DNA of 64,000 nt from contig MNCI01026219.1 in the NCBI GenBank assembly GCA_015680685.1, forward strand, positions 862,522 through 926,521, written 5' to 3'. Made by a program: the position numbers and the translations under genes. Source of the stretch: Gnetum montanum. Its lineage: Eukaryota; Streptophyta; Gnetopsida; Gnetales; Gnetaceae. Shown here piece by piece: positions 22,017 through 33,549 of this stretch. Position 1 is the first letter of the stretch. Each line of letters starts with the position of its first letter. The notes beneath the pieces are model-generated. The model saw only the letters and a list, made by a program, of their open reading frames with translations, was not told the origin of the DNA and made no database searches.

Positions 22017-23628
22017 TGAAACACCACTAATTTTGGCCTAGCACTTTTAGACAAGAATCAAGCTAAGTCATGATACTGCCCAACATGAGTACAGCATGAC
22101 CAAACTTGGAGGCCTTTGAAACAACCCCCGATGGTCCATGATTCAATAGGCAAGGTTCCCCTAGGGCCCATAGGAGACTGCACCAACTTCCAGCATCCAG
22201 AATCAAAAGTTTTAGGTTCAAAATATTTGGTTTTGGCTAAGTACACTTTGGTTACTTTTTCAAATGCTACATAGCGTAAGGATCAATGTCACCAACTTTT
22301 GGAGCCCAGAAATTAAGTTAAAATAGGCTGAAATTGAGTACAAGGATCCTCCATGACCTTCACCAAGATCCCTAGCAGCTCCCAGCCTCCAGAAAATCAA
22401 TATTTGGGCCTCAAATGTGCCATTTTGACTTGGTGACACTGGGGTTACTTTTCAGATGTTGCACAGCGTAAGGATTAGCGTCACCAACTTTTAGAGCCCC
22501 AAAACTAAGCCAAAATGACTTGATTTCAAGGGTGCAAGTCATCCTCAAGGTTCACTATTGATAACTATGGGTCCCAGCCTTCAGAAATTCTAGATTTCAA
22601 CTCAAAATTGCAAGTTTTGGAGGTCACACTACAGGTCACACTGCAGGTCACGTTGGGCAGTCAAATTTCTCTTGTTGTACATTTTATTATAAATCCCCAT
22701 TTGTGGGCATGTTAAGCCCTCGTGGTCTAACACAAAAAAAATATAATTTTTCGAGCGGGCCACAGCCGAAGCTAATCCTCCTAAATTTTCTTTAAATTTT
22801 TATTGCTTGAGGGCTTGTTTTTCTAATTTGTTTGTATTTTCATGGGCTTGAATGACCCACAAATTGTAAAATACATTAAACCTAGTCAAAGAATGCAATT
22901 GCCAACACACATCCAACTCATGCACAACGATCCAACATAGATACATTGAACTTGGTCAAAGAATGCAACTACCCTACCCTAGCCCAACCCTATAAATACC
23001 CTATCAATTCACACAAATTGGAGGAGACAAAAAGAAGAGATGGGAAGAGGCAAAAATTGGAGAGATTGGCAACTCTAAAGAAGGACAAAATTTGTAATCC
23101 TTGGGCACTCGACAAACCTGATTGTTGGCTTCCAAGTATTTTCTCACATTCATCCTATTTCATCATCACATCATCGCATCATATCATTCCAGGGCTAGGC
23201 GTTTGACTTGCTATCCACACGTGTGCAACTACGGTTTGACCGGTGCATATTCCTATTTAAAAAAATACAATACAGTTTCATTATTGTCTCTCATTTACAT
23301 TGTTTTGTTCTATTTATGCTTTTTTTTTTACAAATATAACTTTGTTTATGCTTTATTCATAATTTAGTACGCTCTGTTTACATTTCATATTGCTGTTTTT
23401 TATTCCATTTATATCCCATTTACACGGTTTACGATAACCCCAGTGCTAGCCGTAGCTTACGCTCAGGGAAGTCCTTGGTTAATCTGCATGCAGACCATCC
23501 AAGGCACTCTACGTTCATTTACTTTTCCAGCTTGCCCTCGGGTGAAGGTAGGGTTAGCTGTGGCTGCTCGACAATCTTTCGGTGTCTATTTCCCTTCCAG
23601 CCTCACACCGATGATTTAGGTCAGTATA
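22017..23628 (+). repeat. 5' LTR of element C
   Basis: It runs TGAAACACCA to GGTCAGTATA (the right copy ends GTACA). A TATA box TATAAATA lies at 22991-22998. An internal duplication of about 190 bp is visible: the block GTAAGGAT...GTCACCAACTTTT occurs near 22277-22300 and again near 22468-22492. An 86-codon open frame at 22946 spans the TATA region and has no recognisable content. Confidence 0.93.
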
Positions 23629-23633
23629 GTTTT

Positions 23634-23650
23634 TGGCGCTAGAAGGAGGG
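23634..23650 (+). other. Primer binding site of element C
   Basis: TGGCGCTAGAAGGAGGG begins five bases after the LTR end. The TGG start complements a tRNA CCA tail. I cannot assign the tRNA. Confidence 0.7.
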
Positions 23651-23966
23651 CATGAACCATTTTTGTCTACATTTTTTATTAGCACTTAGTTAAAAATCTG
23701 GATGTTCTAGAGAACATAACAAGTTCTCATAGCATAGCAAGCTCCAACGTAGCCAGTGTAGTGCTAGAGTTGGACATTCTTAGCAGTTTTCACACATAGC
23801 ATTTTTTCCCTGCATTTTCATACTTAGCATTTTTTTCTTTCATTTTTACACTTATCCATTTTCCTGCTACTAGCATATTTAGTCATTTTTTTTATTTTTT
23901 CTTTTTTTAGTTTTCAAAGTTAGTCATTTTCTACAAATAGCAACTTTCACAACCCAATTTGGGCAT

Positions 23967-26900
23967 ATGAATCCAGACCAACCTTCTACATCAATGCCTA
24001 ACACATTTGATACCACAATCCAACCAAAGCGGGCCACACTAAGCCCTGAACAATATAACTTCATTTGTGTAAAAATCCAAGCCAACTTGCTCATCGATCA
24101 TGTGGAAAGGTAAGTGAAACGAGATTATGAACTTGTCCACAAAGGAGGCCATGAGTTTATCCCTTTTGCATTTGACATAATCCCATTGTCTAAAAACCAT
24201 CATAAACTCATATCCCAGCTTCTTATGGCTAGAATTCAAGCCTTACAACTACCTCCCATAGAGCCTCAAGATGAAAAAGATGACTTTGCAGCCCAATCTG
24301 AACATGGAGAATCATACCACACCGTTAGCCCCCATGCCCAAACAAACCCATTATCCCATACTTTCCTGGAAGAAACTATGTTTCCTTCTTCATTTGCAAA
24401 CACTCGAGCACCTATTCCCCATTCCATTCCTATCTTCTCCATGCTCAATAACATTCACTCTGATACATCCACTTCCATCATTCCTCCACCAATGCAGTCC
24501 CAACAACTCCCCCCAACCAACGCAGGGTCAATATTCCAACCTCAAGTAATTGGAATACCGTCAGTCATACCAGCTTCCACATCCATCCGTTACATACCCC
24601 AGATGCAGATTCATGGGGCATCATTGATTACTCCAACCCAACATGTTCAAGGTGTTACCTCACAACTTGTGGCTGGGCAGTGGGTTCCACCAGTAGTCTC
24701 AGTTCTGAATACCATCCCACCACAACAAATGTTAGCCCAACAACCTGCCTTTCCACAAACAATGCAATAATTAAATCATTATCATCCACAATCCACTCAA
24801 TCCATTGGTTTGTCTACTGCCCAAGAATGGGCAGACACACAAAAAATGATGCACTCGTTGGAAAAAGAGTTAAAATGCCTTAAAAATTTCAACAATGAGG
24901 AAGTCAAGGTACTAGATTTCTATCGAGATGACCCAATTGATCCCTCAGTTCCACCCTTGACCTTGCCAAAAGGAGTCTCATTACCTCAACTAGCCAAGTA
25001 CAATGGAGAAGGGGACCCAAATGCCCACTTAGTGACATTTAGAACCGAAAGCCTTTTACTTCAAGCATGGCCTCATGTAATTTTACAAGTGTTTGCAATG
25101 TCCTTAACCGGAAAAGCCTTAGACTGGTACTGATCTTTACCCCGTAGCTCCATATTTTCTTTAGAGAGTTTGTTGCATCAGTTTGTCACCCGTTTCAAGT
25201 ACAATTTGAAACCTGAAGCCACGTTAGATGGCTTGATCCAAGTTAAACAAGTGCCATTAGAGCCAGCAAAGAAATTTATCCAAAGGTGGAGTGCAGCCTT
25301 AAACAAACTTCAGAAACCTATCCCCAAAACATATTTACTCACCATCCTTAAGTCGGGCATGAATGAATTTATTAAGTCAAAACTTTACTACCTGAAAGCC
25401 TGCACATTGAGCCAAGCATTCATACAAATCAAAGACATAGAAGAAGTGGCACAAACAAGTAATGACCCAGCCTACTCAACCTTTAGGAGCCAATACACAA
25501 GGAAAGATAAGTCCAAAACAACGATAGCAGTAGTGGCTGAGGGAAAACAACCCGCTATTCCAAACAACTATGAAAGAACCACACCCACTCATACACCTGA
25601 AAATTTCTCAAATAGAAACAACAACATAGCTCATGCTCGTACCTTCAAAAGGAAAGACCTTGCTCAATACACACCATTGCCCATGAAGCCTTCACAACTC
25701 CTTGATCAACTTCTAAAGGCTAGGCTAATTCAACACAAACAAATGTCTCCTACGGCCTTGCAAAGACATGATCGCTTTTGCAAATTGGCCAAAAATTCAG
25801 CCTTAACAACAGCCAACGAACCTCCCATTCCAAAAGTCTTTAGGTTGGATAGGTTTTGTGAATATCACCAACGGTGTGGTCATGGGACTGATTACTGCTT
25901 TGTGCTAAAACAAGACATACAATGCATGATAGATGGGGATGAAGTAGTGTTCGATGAGACAAACCCGATAAGGTCTTAAAACCAATCCATGGGGGTCTAC
26001 AAGGATCCTCTCAATACCAAAATCAATGATGCCCCATATGTGATTAATGCTATCCATATGGAAAATAGACAAGATGTTCCGTGAAGACCTTTTGTGATTC
26101 AGAGGCCTTCAGAAAACACACCTACCTCAACATCTCCTCAAACCCCTTTTACCACACACACGTCCACCACACCATCAAAACCATTCATCATCCACATACC
26201 TCCTTTGGTTTCCACCACAACAAACATACCATCTAAAGAACGACCCATTCCCTTTATGGTCTGGATGCCAAAAAACCCTGGCACACAACCCACCTCCACT
26301 TCTCAACGACCTTTGCGAGAACGTCTTGCTGATAGGCTAATAAGAGAGCACTTGGAAAAAGAAAAAAGAGAGCACATGGAGAGAGAAAACTATGGACATG
26401 AATTAGGACTGTCAAAGCCTACACCGCTAAGCACTGTTTCCATGAGTTCGTCCGTTAATGAGCCTAGTACAAGTCACCAAAACAAAAATGAAGTCACAAG
26501 TCATATCCCAAACTCAACATTCTCAGCTACTAACGTAAAAACCCCTTCTAGAGAAATATGAATGCTAGGTCAAATGGACCAAATCTCTATGGATAATAAT
26601 GTCCCAAACGGTAAAGACCTAGCAAATGCATTGACCCAGGTCACATAAGCCTTAAAACAAAAGAATACTTCTTTAAGTTTGTATGACCTAGTAATGACTT
26701 CACCAGTACATCGAGAGGCTCTCGTATGGATTCTAATTTTGATTCTTGTTAGTGAGGATCTTCCTGCAGATGAACCATCCATTTATGAAGTATTATCCCC
26801 AAAACTTTAGGAATCGAAGACCACATCCTTAGAGTTCCGCATTAAGGACATTAAGCTAGATGAGAAAATAGGGGAAATCACCACAGCCCCTATGTTCATA

Positions 26901-27566
26901 ACAATACAGGTTGATCATTTCAAAATACGTAGGGTGCATGTCGATGATGGTGCGGCAACAAATGTAATACCTTTTTCCATCATCAAAAAATTGGAACTCA
27001 CTGAACAAGTACAACCCACAACAACCTCTTTCTTGATATCTTTCAGTGGTTCCTGTGTGGGAGTGAAAGGCATGGTTACCTTAGATTTCATAGCTGGAGA
27101 CCAATTTCCTACATCAGCTGAATTCATAGTGGTTGATGAAATGCCAAGGTTTAATATGATCTTAGGATGTCCTTGGCTAGCTCAACTTAAAGCTGTATCC
27201 TCACCAATCCATTAGGAGATACATCTACCTTACGAGGGAGGTGAGATCATCATACATGGGGATACGACAACATCAATCATTTCCTCATACCTTGAGGTAG
27301 GTCAAGGGTCAGAAATTGAGTTCATTAAGCCTAAACAAGAAACCATGAACATACATCAAAACATGAACCCAACGTTGACTCACAACCCAACTAGCACTGA
27401 AGAAACACAAGAAGACACAGACATAGGAGCCATTCCTATTGATGTTCCTTGGTCAGAGCTACCCTTTGACATCACTGATGAAGGGGAAGGTGAATATAAG
27501 ATCATACCCATACACCCAGCACCACGTGTTAAGTTACAAAAGATCAAGAGACAACTCAACAACTAG
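23967..27566 (+). pseudogene. gag-pro: Element C gag-protease polyprotein frame
   Basis: A single 1200-codon frame from ATG 23967 (MNPDQPSTSMPN) to TAA 27566 with no frameshift but nine internal stops. In order it holds a Gln/Pro-rich N-terminal part and a capsid domain (about 24975-25400; LAKYNGEGDPNAHLVTFRTE, TGKALDWY, LLHQFVTRFKYNL, KKFIQRWSAALNKL). Next is a nucleocapsid segment FCEYHQRCGHGTDYCFVLK at about 25855-25911, the FHxxxGHxTxxC style of Tat-lineage Gag. A basic/acidic linker follows (26094-26561), then a retropepsin at about 26890-27210 (active site VDDGAATNVIP, flap region, and ILGCPWL). The active-site triad reads DDG rather than DTG/DSG. Most stops are one C-to-T change from Gln or Arg codons, or G-to-A from Trp. 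Confidence 0.87.
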
Positions 27567-27584
27567 AATGAATGATATAAACTG

Positions 27585-27930
27585 TATGAAATGACGTTAA
27601 ACTACGAACTATCTGAAATGACGTTAAACTACGAATTGTCCGAAATGATGTTAAACTACGAACTGTCCGAAATGATGTTAAACTACGAGCTGTCCAAAAT
27701 GATGTTAAACAACAAACTTTCTGAAATGACATTAAACTATGAACTGTCTGAAATGACGTTAAACTACGAACTGTCCGAAATGACGTTAAACTTCAAACTA
27801 TCTGAAATGACGTTAAACTATGAATTGTCCGAAATGACGTTAAACTACAAACTATCTGAAATGATGTTAAACTACAAACTGTCCAAAATGATGTTAAACT
27901 ATGAACTGTCTGTAATGACATTAAACTAGC
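27585..27930 (+). repeat. 27-bp tandem array in element C
   Basis: About 12.4 copies of a 27-bp unit with the consensus GAAATGACGTTAAACTACGA + ACTGTCC. Because 27 is a multiple of three, one plus-strand frame stays open across the whole array, repeating a nine-residue unit MTLNYELSE with small changes. The array begins 20 bp after the gag-pro stop. Whether it is translated is unknown. Confidence 0.93.
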
Positions 27931-29040
27931 CATGGTTAGAAATGGCCAGTTCCATTTAAAACTTCTTGAAAATGTTACTACCTTTGGCCACCATGGCATA
28001 AAACTGGTAATCCTTTCTTTAACAACAGATGCAATAGTCCATCAAGACTGTAAACTGATGTACGAAGCCTGAAATGGCTTTAAACTAGAGCTAACAAATT
28101 ACAGATTTACAAACTCTCGTCATCTTACATTGAATTTTCTCTTACAAGTTACAACTTATGATTTAGATTCTTACATGGTCGTTGCTTTCTTTTCCAAGTA
28201 TTTACCTTACATCTTTCTTTACACTTTAGAAATTTATGTTACATTTAGTTGCAAAAATATACTCTAGAAAACAAAGAAAAACAATAAAAAAAACATAAAA
28301 CTACAAAAATACATGGCCTGAAAAGGCCTTAAACTAGCTTACGGCCTGGAACTGCCTAAAACTATCATTTTTTGCATTGCTTTTCTTTCATTCATACATT
28401 CTAATTCTATGTATGGTAGGTGTCTCTTGATGTTGTTTTCTTCCTAGTTGATTTTTTTTGCAGGATCTCGCAGGCACGTAGCATGACCATGCATGCAGCA
28501 TCACACTTTACACAAGCAAGGTAAGCATTAGTCTGCTATGACTATAAACTAGCACAGATAGTCCTGGATCATGACTTAAAACTGATACCACAAAACAATC
28601 CTAGATCATGACTTAAAACTAATACCATAGAAAAGTCCTAAATCATGACTTAAAACTAATACCACAGAATAGTCCTAGCATCATGACTTAAACCTGATAC
28701 CATAGAACAATCCTAGATCATGACTTAAAACTGATACCACAGAACAGTCCTAGATCAAGACTTAAAACTGATACCACAGAACAATCCTGGATCATGACCT
28801 AAAACTGATACCACAGAGACATGTTCGGTATGACACTAAACTGCTACGTCTATCTGCCATGACATGAAACTAGCATCCAGAGTTCACTAAGACTATAAAC
28901 TAGTTTACCTCTTCACAGTATGCTATGACTATAAACTAGCAATGCACCGTCTTCCATGACACCAAACTGGCATCATCTAAGGGGTTATGACGTGAAACTA
29001 ATCCACAAAAATTTGCTAAGACTATAAACTGGTGACATCA
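27931..29040 (+). repeat. Composite repeat zone of element C with a 37-bp array
   Basis: A 37-bp array with seven copies lies at about 28565-28815 (unit core ATCATGACTTAAAACTGATA then CCACAGAACARTCCTAG; copy starts at 28571, 28608, 28645, 28683, 28720, 28757, 28794). Around it are scattered single units such as ATGACTATAAACTAGC, ATGACATGAAACTAGC and ATGACACCAAACTGGC. All share the core ATGAC-N3/4-AAACT with the 27-bp array. No coding sequence is seen. Confidence 0.85.
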
Positions 29041-30126
29041 TCGATGACCAGGAAAAATTTGAAAAGATCTGTTGTTGCAGTTGGTTGTGCCTGTTCCACA
29101 AAGACTTGTTGTATGATTCATCTCATGGGGCTTGATGAAACTGATGTTGTTCATGATTCTGTCTGCTTTAAAATTTCCACATGGTGACTCCATCTCCTTG
29201 TTTAAAGTGTTTACCTGACTATTTCATCTGTGATTTTCTTATCTTCTTGGAGTTGTGTTTGCAGGATGACACTTCTGAGGCATTCGTGCATAGATGCACT
29301 TCATCATGACCACAAGGTATCACATTTTTCCTGGTGCACGCGACTGGGTTAATCAATCCATTCATAAGTACATTTCCAACTCCTGATGCATCCCCTATTT
29401 CCCCATCATGCTCCCCTTAGCCTATTTCAATTACACCCCCTTGATACATTTTGCTCACCTCAAAACTCTTGATACACTGTTGCATACTGTAACTCTCTAA
29501 GCAGTTGCAACGCAAAACATGATACATAGTACATGATGCAAAATGCAATTGCTCAAACACGAGCACGACACAAAAAGAAAACTCTTTAAAAAAAAGGTAA
29601 AAGAGAAAAATGCATAGAAAAGGTCTTCATGACCCCATTGACATCATAAATAAAAGACTATTGGCCATTCTCATACAAGCCCTAGGCGAGAAGGCAATTG
29701 TCTTGAAAATAGTTACACTTGTATCTAAAAGAGACCATGTTGCACATCATCACGTGGCTTTGGTTGTTTACAATGGGCCTTGTAAACACTCTATAAGAGT
29801 CCCATTTCTCCAAAGAATGCACTTCCTATGTCTTGGCTCTGAGTCTACTAAACACTGGCTATGGACAAGGACCAAAATACAACTCATTTGCATGAAAGCA
29901 CTTCTCTCCCAAAATCCTGACATCAATCATAGCCCTTAACCTCTTGGCTTCCCTTGTTACAAATAATTCCCTTGCATCTTGAACCACATTCCCCTCAATC
30001 CCATGTACTTTTGAAAACGGTGCGATAATATCCAGCTAAAGGCTGATGGTTAATGTTTGGTACTTGTTTGTTCATGGTGTTTGCACTTCTTTGTCGACAC
30101 CTCTTAGGTGGATTCCTTCAGAGGTC
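29041..30126 (+). other. 3' untranslated part of element C with one unrecognised ORF
   Basis: It holds a 109-codon open frame at 29610-29939 (MHRKGLHDPIDIINKRLLAI start) that I do not recognise. It has no domain signature, signal peptide or membrane segment and may be chance. The rest shows no coding signal. Confidence 0.4.
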
Positions 30127-30140
30127 AAAAAAGAGGGGCC
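30127..30140 (+). other. Polypurine tract of element C
   Basis: AAAAAAGAGGGGCC lies two bases before the 3' LTR start TGAAACACC. Confidence 0.8.
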
Positions 30141-30142
30141 AA

Positions 30143-31740
30143 TGAAACACCACTAATTTTGACCTAGCACTTTTTGACAAGAATCAAGCTAAGTCATGCT
30201 ACTACCCAACATGAATACAACGTGACCAAACTTGGAGGCCTCCAAAACAGCCCTCGATGGTCCATGATTCAACAAGAAAGGTCCCCCCAGGGGCCATAGG
30301 TGACTACACCAACTTCCAACATCTAGAATCAAAAGTTTTAGGTTCAAAATATTTGGTTTTGGCTAAGTACACTGTGGTTACTTTTTCAGACGCTACACAG
30401 CGTAAAGATCAGCGTCACCAACTTTTGGAGCCCAGAAATTAAGTCAAAATAGGCCAAAATCGAGCACAAGGACCCTCCATGACCTTTACTAAGGTCCCTA
30501 GAAGCTCCTAGCCTCCAAAAAATCAATATTTGGGCCTCAAATATGCCATTTTGACTTGGTAATGTTGGGGTTACTTTTCAGACGTTGCACAACATAAGGA
30601 TTAGCGTCACCAACTTTTAGAGCCCCAAAACTAAGCCAAAATGACTTGATTTCAAGGGTGCAAGTTATCCTCAGGGTCCACTATTGATAACTATGGGTCC
30701 CAGCCTTCATAAATTCTAGATTTCAACTCAAAATTGCAAGTTTTGGAGGTCACACTACAGATCATGCTGGGCAGTCAAATTTCTCTTGTTGTACATTTTA
30801 TTATAAATCCCCATTTGTGGGCATGTCAAGCCCTCATGGTCTAACACAAAAAAAATAATTTTTCAAGAGGGCCAGAGCCATAGCTAATCCTCCTAAATTT
30901 TCTTTAAATTTTTATTACTTGAGGGCTTGTTTTTCTAATTTGTTTGTATTTTCATGGGCTTGAATGACCCACAAATTGTAAAATACATTGAACCTGGTCA
31001 AAGAATGCAATTGCCAACACACATCCAACTTGTGCACAACTATCCAACACAGATACATTGAACCTGGTCAAAGAATGCAACTTCCCAAGCCTAGCCCAAC
31101 CCTATAAATACCCTATCAATTCACACAAACTAGAGGAGGCAAAAAGAAGAGATGGGAAGAGGCAAAAATTGGAGAGATTGGCAACTCTGAAGAAGGACAA
31201 AATTTGCAATCCTTGGACACTCGGCAAACTTGATTGTTGGCTTTCAAGTATTTCTCACGTTCATCCCATTTCATCGTCACATCATTGCATCATATCATTC
31301 CGGGGCTAGGCATTTGACTTGCCATCCACACGTGTGCAACTACGCTTTGACTGGTGCATATTCCTATTTAAAACAATACAATACGGTTTCATTATTGCCT
31401 CCCATTTACATGGTTTTATTCTGTTTATGCTTTTTTTTAAAAGAAATATAACTTTGTTTATGCTTTATTCATAATTCAATACTCTCTATTTACATTTCGT
31501 ATCGCTATTTTTTATTCCGTTTACATCCCGTTTACACAGTTTACGATAACCCCAGCACTAGCCGTAGCTTACGCTCGGGGAAGTCCTTTGTTGATCTGCA
31601 TGCAGACCATCCAAGGCACTCTACCTTCATTTACTTTTCCAGCTTGCCCTTGGGTGAAGGTAGGGTCAACTGTGGCTGCTCGGCGATCTTTCAATGTCAG
31701 TTTCCCTTCCAGCCTCACATCGACAATTTAGGTCAGTACA
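30143..31740 (+). repeat. 3' LTR of element C
   Basis: It runs TGAAACACCACTAATTTTGACC to GGTCAGTACA and aligns along its whole length with the 5' LTR. Differences are scattered, including transitions and a few short indels. The TATA box is at 31103-31110. It is followed by AGCGA. Confidence 0.93.
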
Positions 31741-31745
31741 AGCGA
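31741..31745. repeat. Target site duplication AGCGA (right copy) of element C
   Basis: It matches 22012-22016 exactly. Confidence 0.92.
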
Positions 31746-32300
31746 AAAATCTTAGCATTAGTCTTCTAAATCCTTGTTCCGCTCCCATGCTTGAACATGA
31801 AACTTGGTTGGGCATAACATAGCAACATTTAGACTAGCAAGCATCAACACCACATTTGCAGCACTCTAAAGAGCATGACCATATTTCCCTACTACCTAGC
31901 TATTTCTATCTATGCTGCACACCAAACATCATTCAATCAAAAGTCATGTCCCTTGATTTTGGGGTGGTGCATTTCTTGACTCACACTCTCATTTCATTTT
32001 TTTCTATAGCATTTTAAATTGTTAGTGTATCTATTTCTTTGTATTATTATATGCACCTATGCTCATATTGTCTTACTGTTATACATGTTGCATGCCTATG
32101 TATGTCAAACTCTTATACATGATGCTTAGAAATCATTATCTACAAATGGTTATGTGACACCACATAAGTCCCTAATTGATCAACCAGATCACTTAGGACA
32201 TCCTATTTCTATTTTCTCTAGCATCACCCTCCAATGGACTCGGGGTTAGGTTGTGCACCTGACAACCTCTCGGTGTTCCAGCCACTGATGTTTTCAAATG
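31746..32300 (+). repeat. LTR D, right part (approximate)
   Basis: It continues the sequence interrupted by element C. Near 32225-32290 it carries a GACTCGGGGTTAGG...CTCTCGGTGTTCCAGCC block. This resembles the end zone of the element C LTR (CCCTCGGGTGAAGG...TTTCGGTGTC...CCAGCC, about 23535-23605). No clear terminal CA or PBS follows, so D may be a solo or damaged LTR. Confidence 0.5.
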
Positions 32301-33549
32301 CAACAATTTCTTGGAAAATGAATACCAACTCTTCTTATTTGGCAACATTCATAGTCATGGAGTTGGTCTAAAAATGATTGGCCAATAGGAAATGTGCACT
32401 GCTTGATAAAGTGGTGTAGTGAAAAACCTTGCTAATTCAAAAATCTAGGTCTAAACTTTTAGCTAAGGTTGACAAAATATTGGAATCCTTGGATGAAAAA
32501 TTTCAAACTACTATGAAAATCAAAGAATAATCCAAAGAATAAGGTAATAATTGTGACCACAACATAAAAATAGATTTCAACATACCTACCAAAGAGGTAA
32601 GGGAAAAGCTATGGCAATATAAGAGATTGTGGAGTTAGAATCAAATGATGATGGTGGATGTAACATCTACCAATATGAACATCCTAGGGGATGTTGCCTT
32701 GTTGTATCACACTTATAGGAATCTAAGGTATATGCTATAAATTCTAAAATAGCACAAAAGTAAGCATCCAAAAGGTTTCCTTATTCTTAAGGCAACCCAA
32801 AGCAGTTCCACCAACAGCAATGGGCTTATTATCTAAGTCGAGCTCCACCATAATCATACACGTAGTATCATTAGTGGCAACATCCATAGTCATGGGGGAT
32901 GCCCCCAGCAAGGTAGCTAGATCTGTATGGATACTGTGTTTAGCAACCAATGTCTCCACATGACTCTTCTAGTCACACTTCTTTTTAGCATCACTACTAC
33001 CCTATAGAATATTACAAAACTCATTCTCAATCTCCAAGAGAGGAATCTTCATAACTTTATCACCCTCCTCATCCTTCAACACATATTCCTCCATGGTGAA
33101 ATTACCATGTAGTCATAGCAACATAACTCTATTAGGAATGTTAACTTATATCTAACTCCTTAGCCAAGTGGTTCAAAACCTAGATTATGTAAAAGACCAT
33201 TCCTCCAAACCAGTAGCCCTACTAAGCCATCACCTACTTATGTGGCTAGTTTCCCTATGTCTACTTCATCACTTTAAACCAAATGCCACCCAAGATCCAC
33301 ACTATCATGTTAACCTATGCTATATCTAATTGGATCAAGGATAGCAACCTTCCCAAGTAAAGAGCTAATCATGGAAGTCTACTCATTTACTTATAGATTT
33401 CTAGAAATGAGTCATGCAAGGATTTTCTTGATACATGTTTGAGTGTTAATCTAATATCTTATGAAATACACAATGCCTAGAACATACCTCCTCTTAAGAA
33501 GAGTAACATCCATTTAGAATTGGCAGATTAGTCAATCACTATTTCTTTG
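32301..33549. other. No recognisable gene
   Basis: AT-rich sequence with only short frames on both strands, including a 71-codon minus frame at 32744-32959 without known motifs. It may be the eroded gag/protease part of element J, but I see no domain to support this. Confidence 0.4.

Larger units (their letters stand above)
22017..31740 (+). mobile_element. Element C: complete non-autonomous Tat/Ogre-like LTR retrotransposon (gag-pro only)
   Basis: A 9.7-kb element with 1612-bp and 1598-bp LTRs, target duplication AGCGA, a PBS after the left LTR and a polypurine tract before the right LTR; it reads on the plus strand. The internal part holds a gag-protease frame (23967-27566), then 1.5 kb of tandem repeats (27585-29040), then about 1.1 kb of unknown sequence. 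No RT, RNase H or integrase is visible, so replication would depend on a related autonomous element. The Gag knuckle style points to the Tat (Ogre/Retand) lineage of plant gypsy elements, in which tandem repeats near the 3' end are known. Confidence 0.92.

Noticed and set aside
22946-23206. 86-codon open frame and its right-LTR counterpart at 31058
   Set aside because: Both lie across the TATA/start region of the element C LTRs and differ by a frameshift, so they are chance frames.
27585-28820. CRISPR-like array
   Set aside because: Units are head-to-tail without unique spacers, lie inside an LTR element, and the context is a plant nuclear genome.
32744-32959. 71-codon minus frame
   Set aside because: No recognisable motif; lies in eroded TE sequence and is not supported by neighbours.
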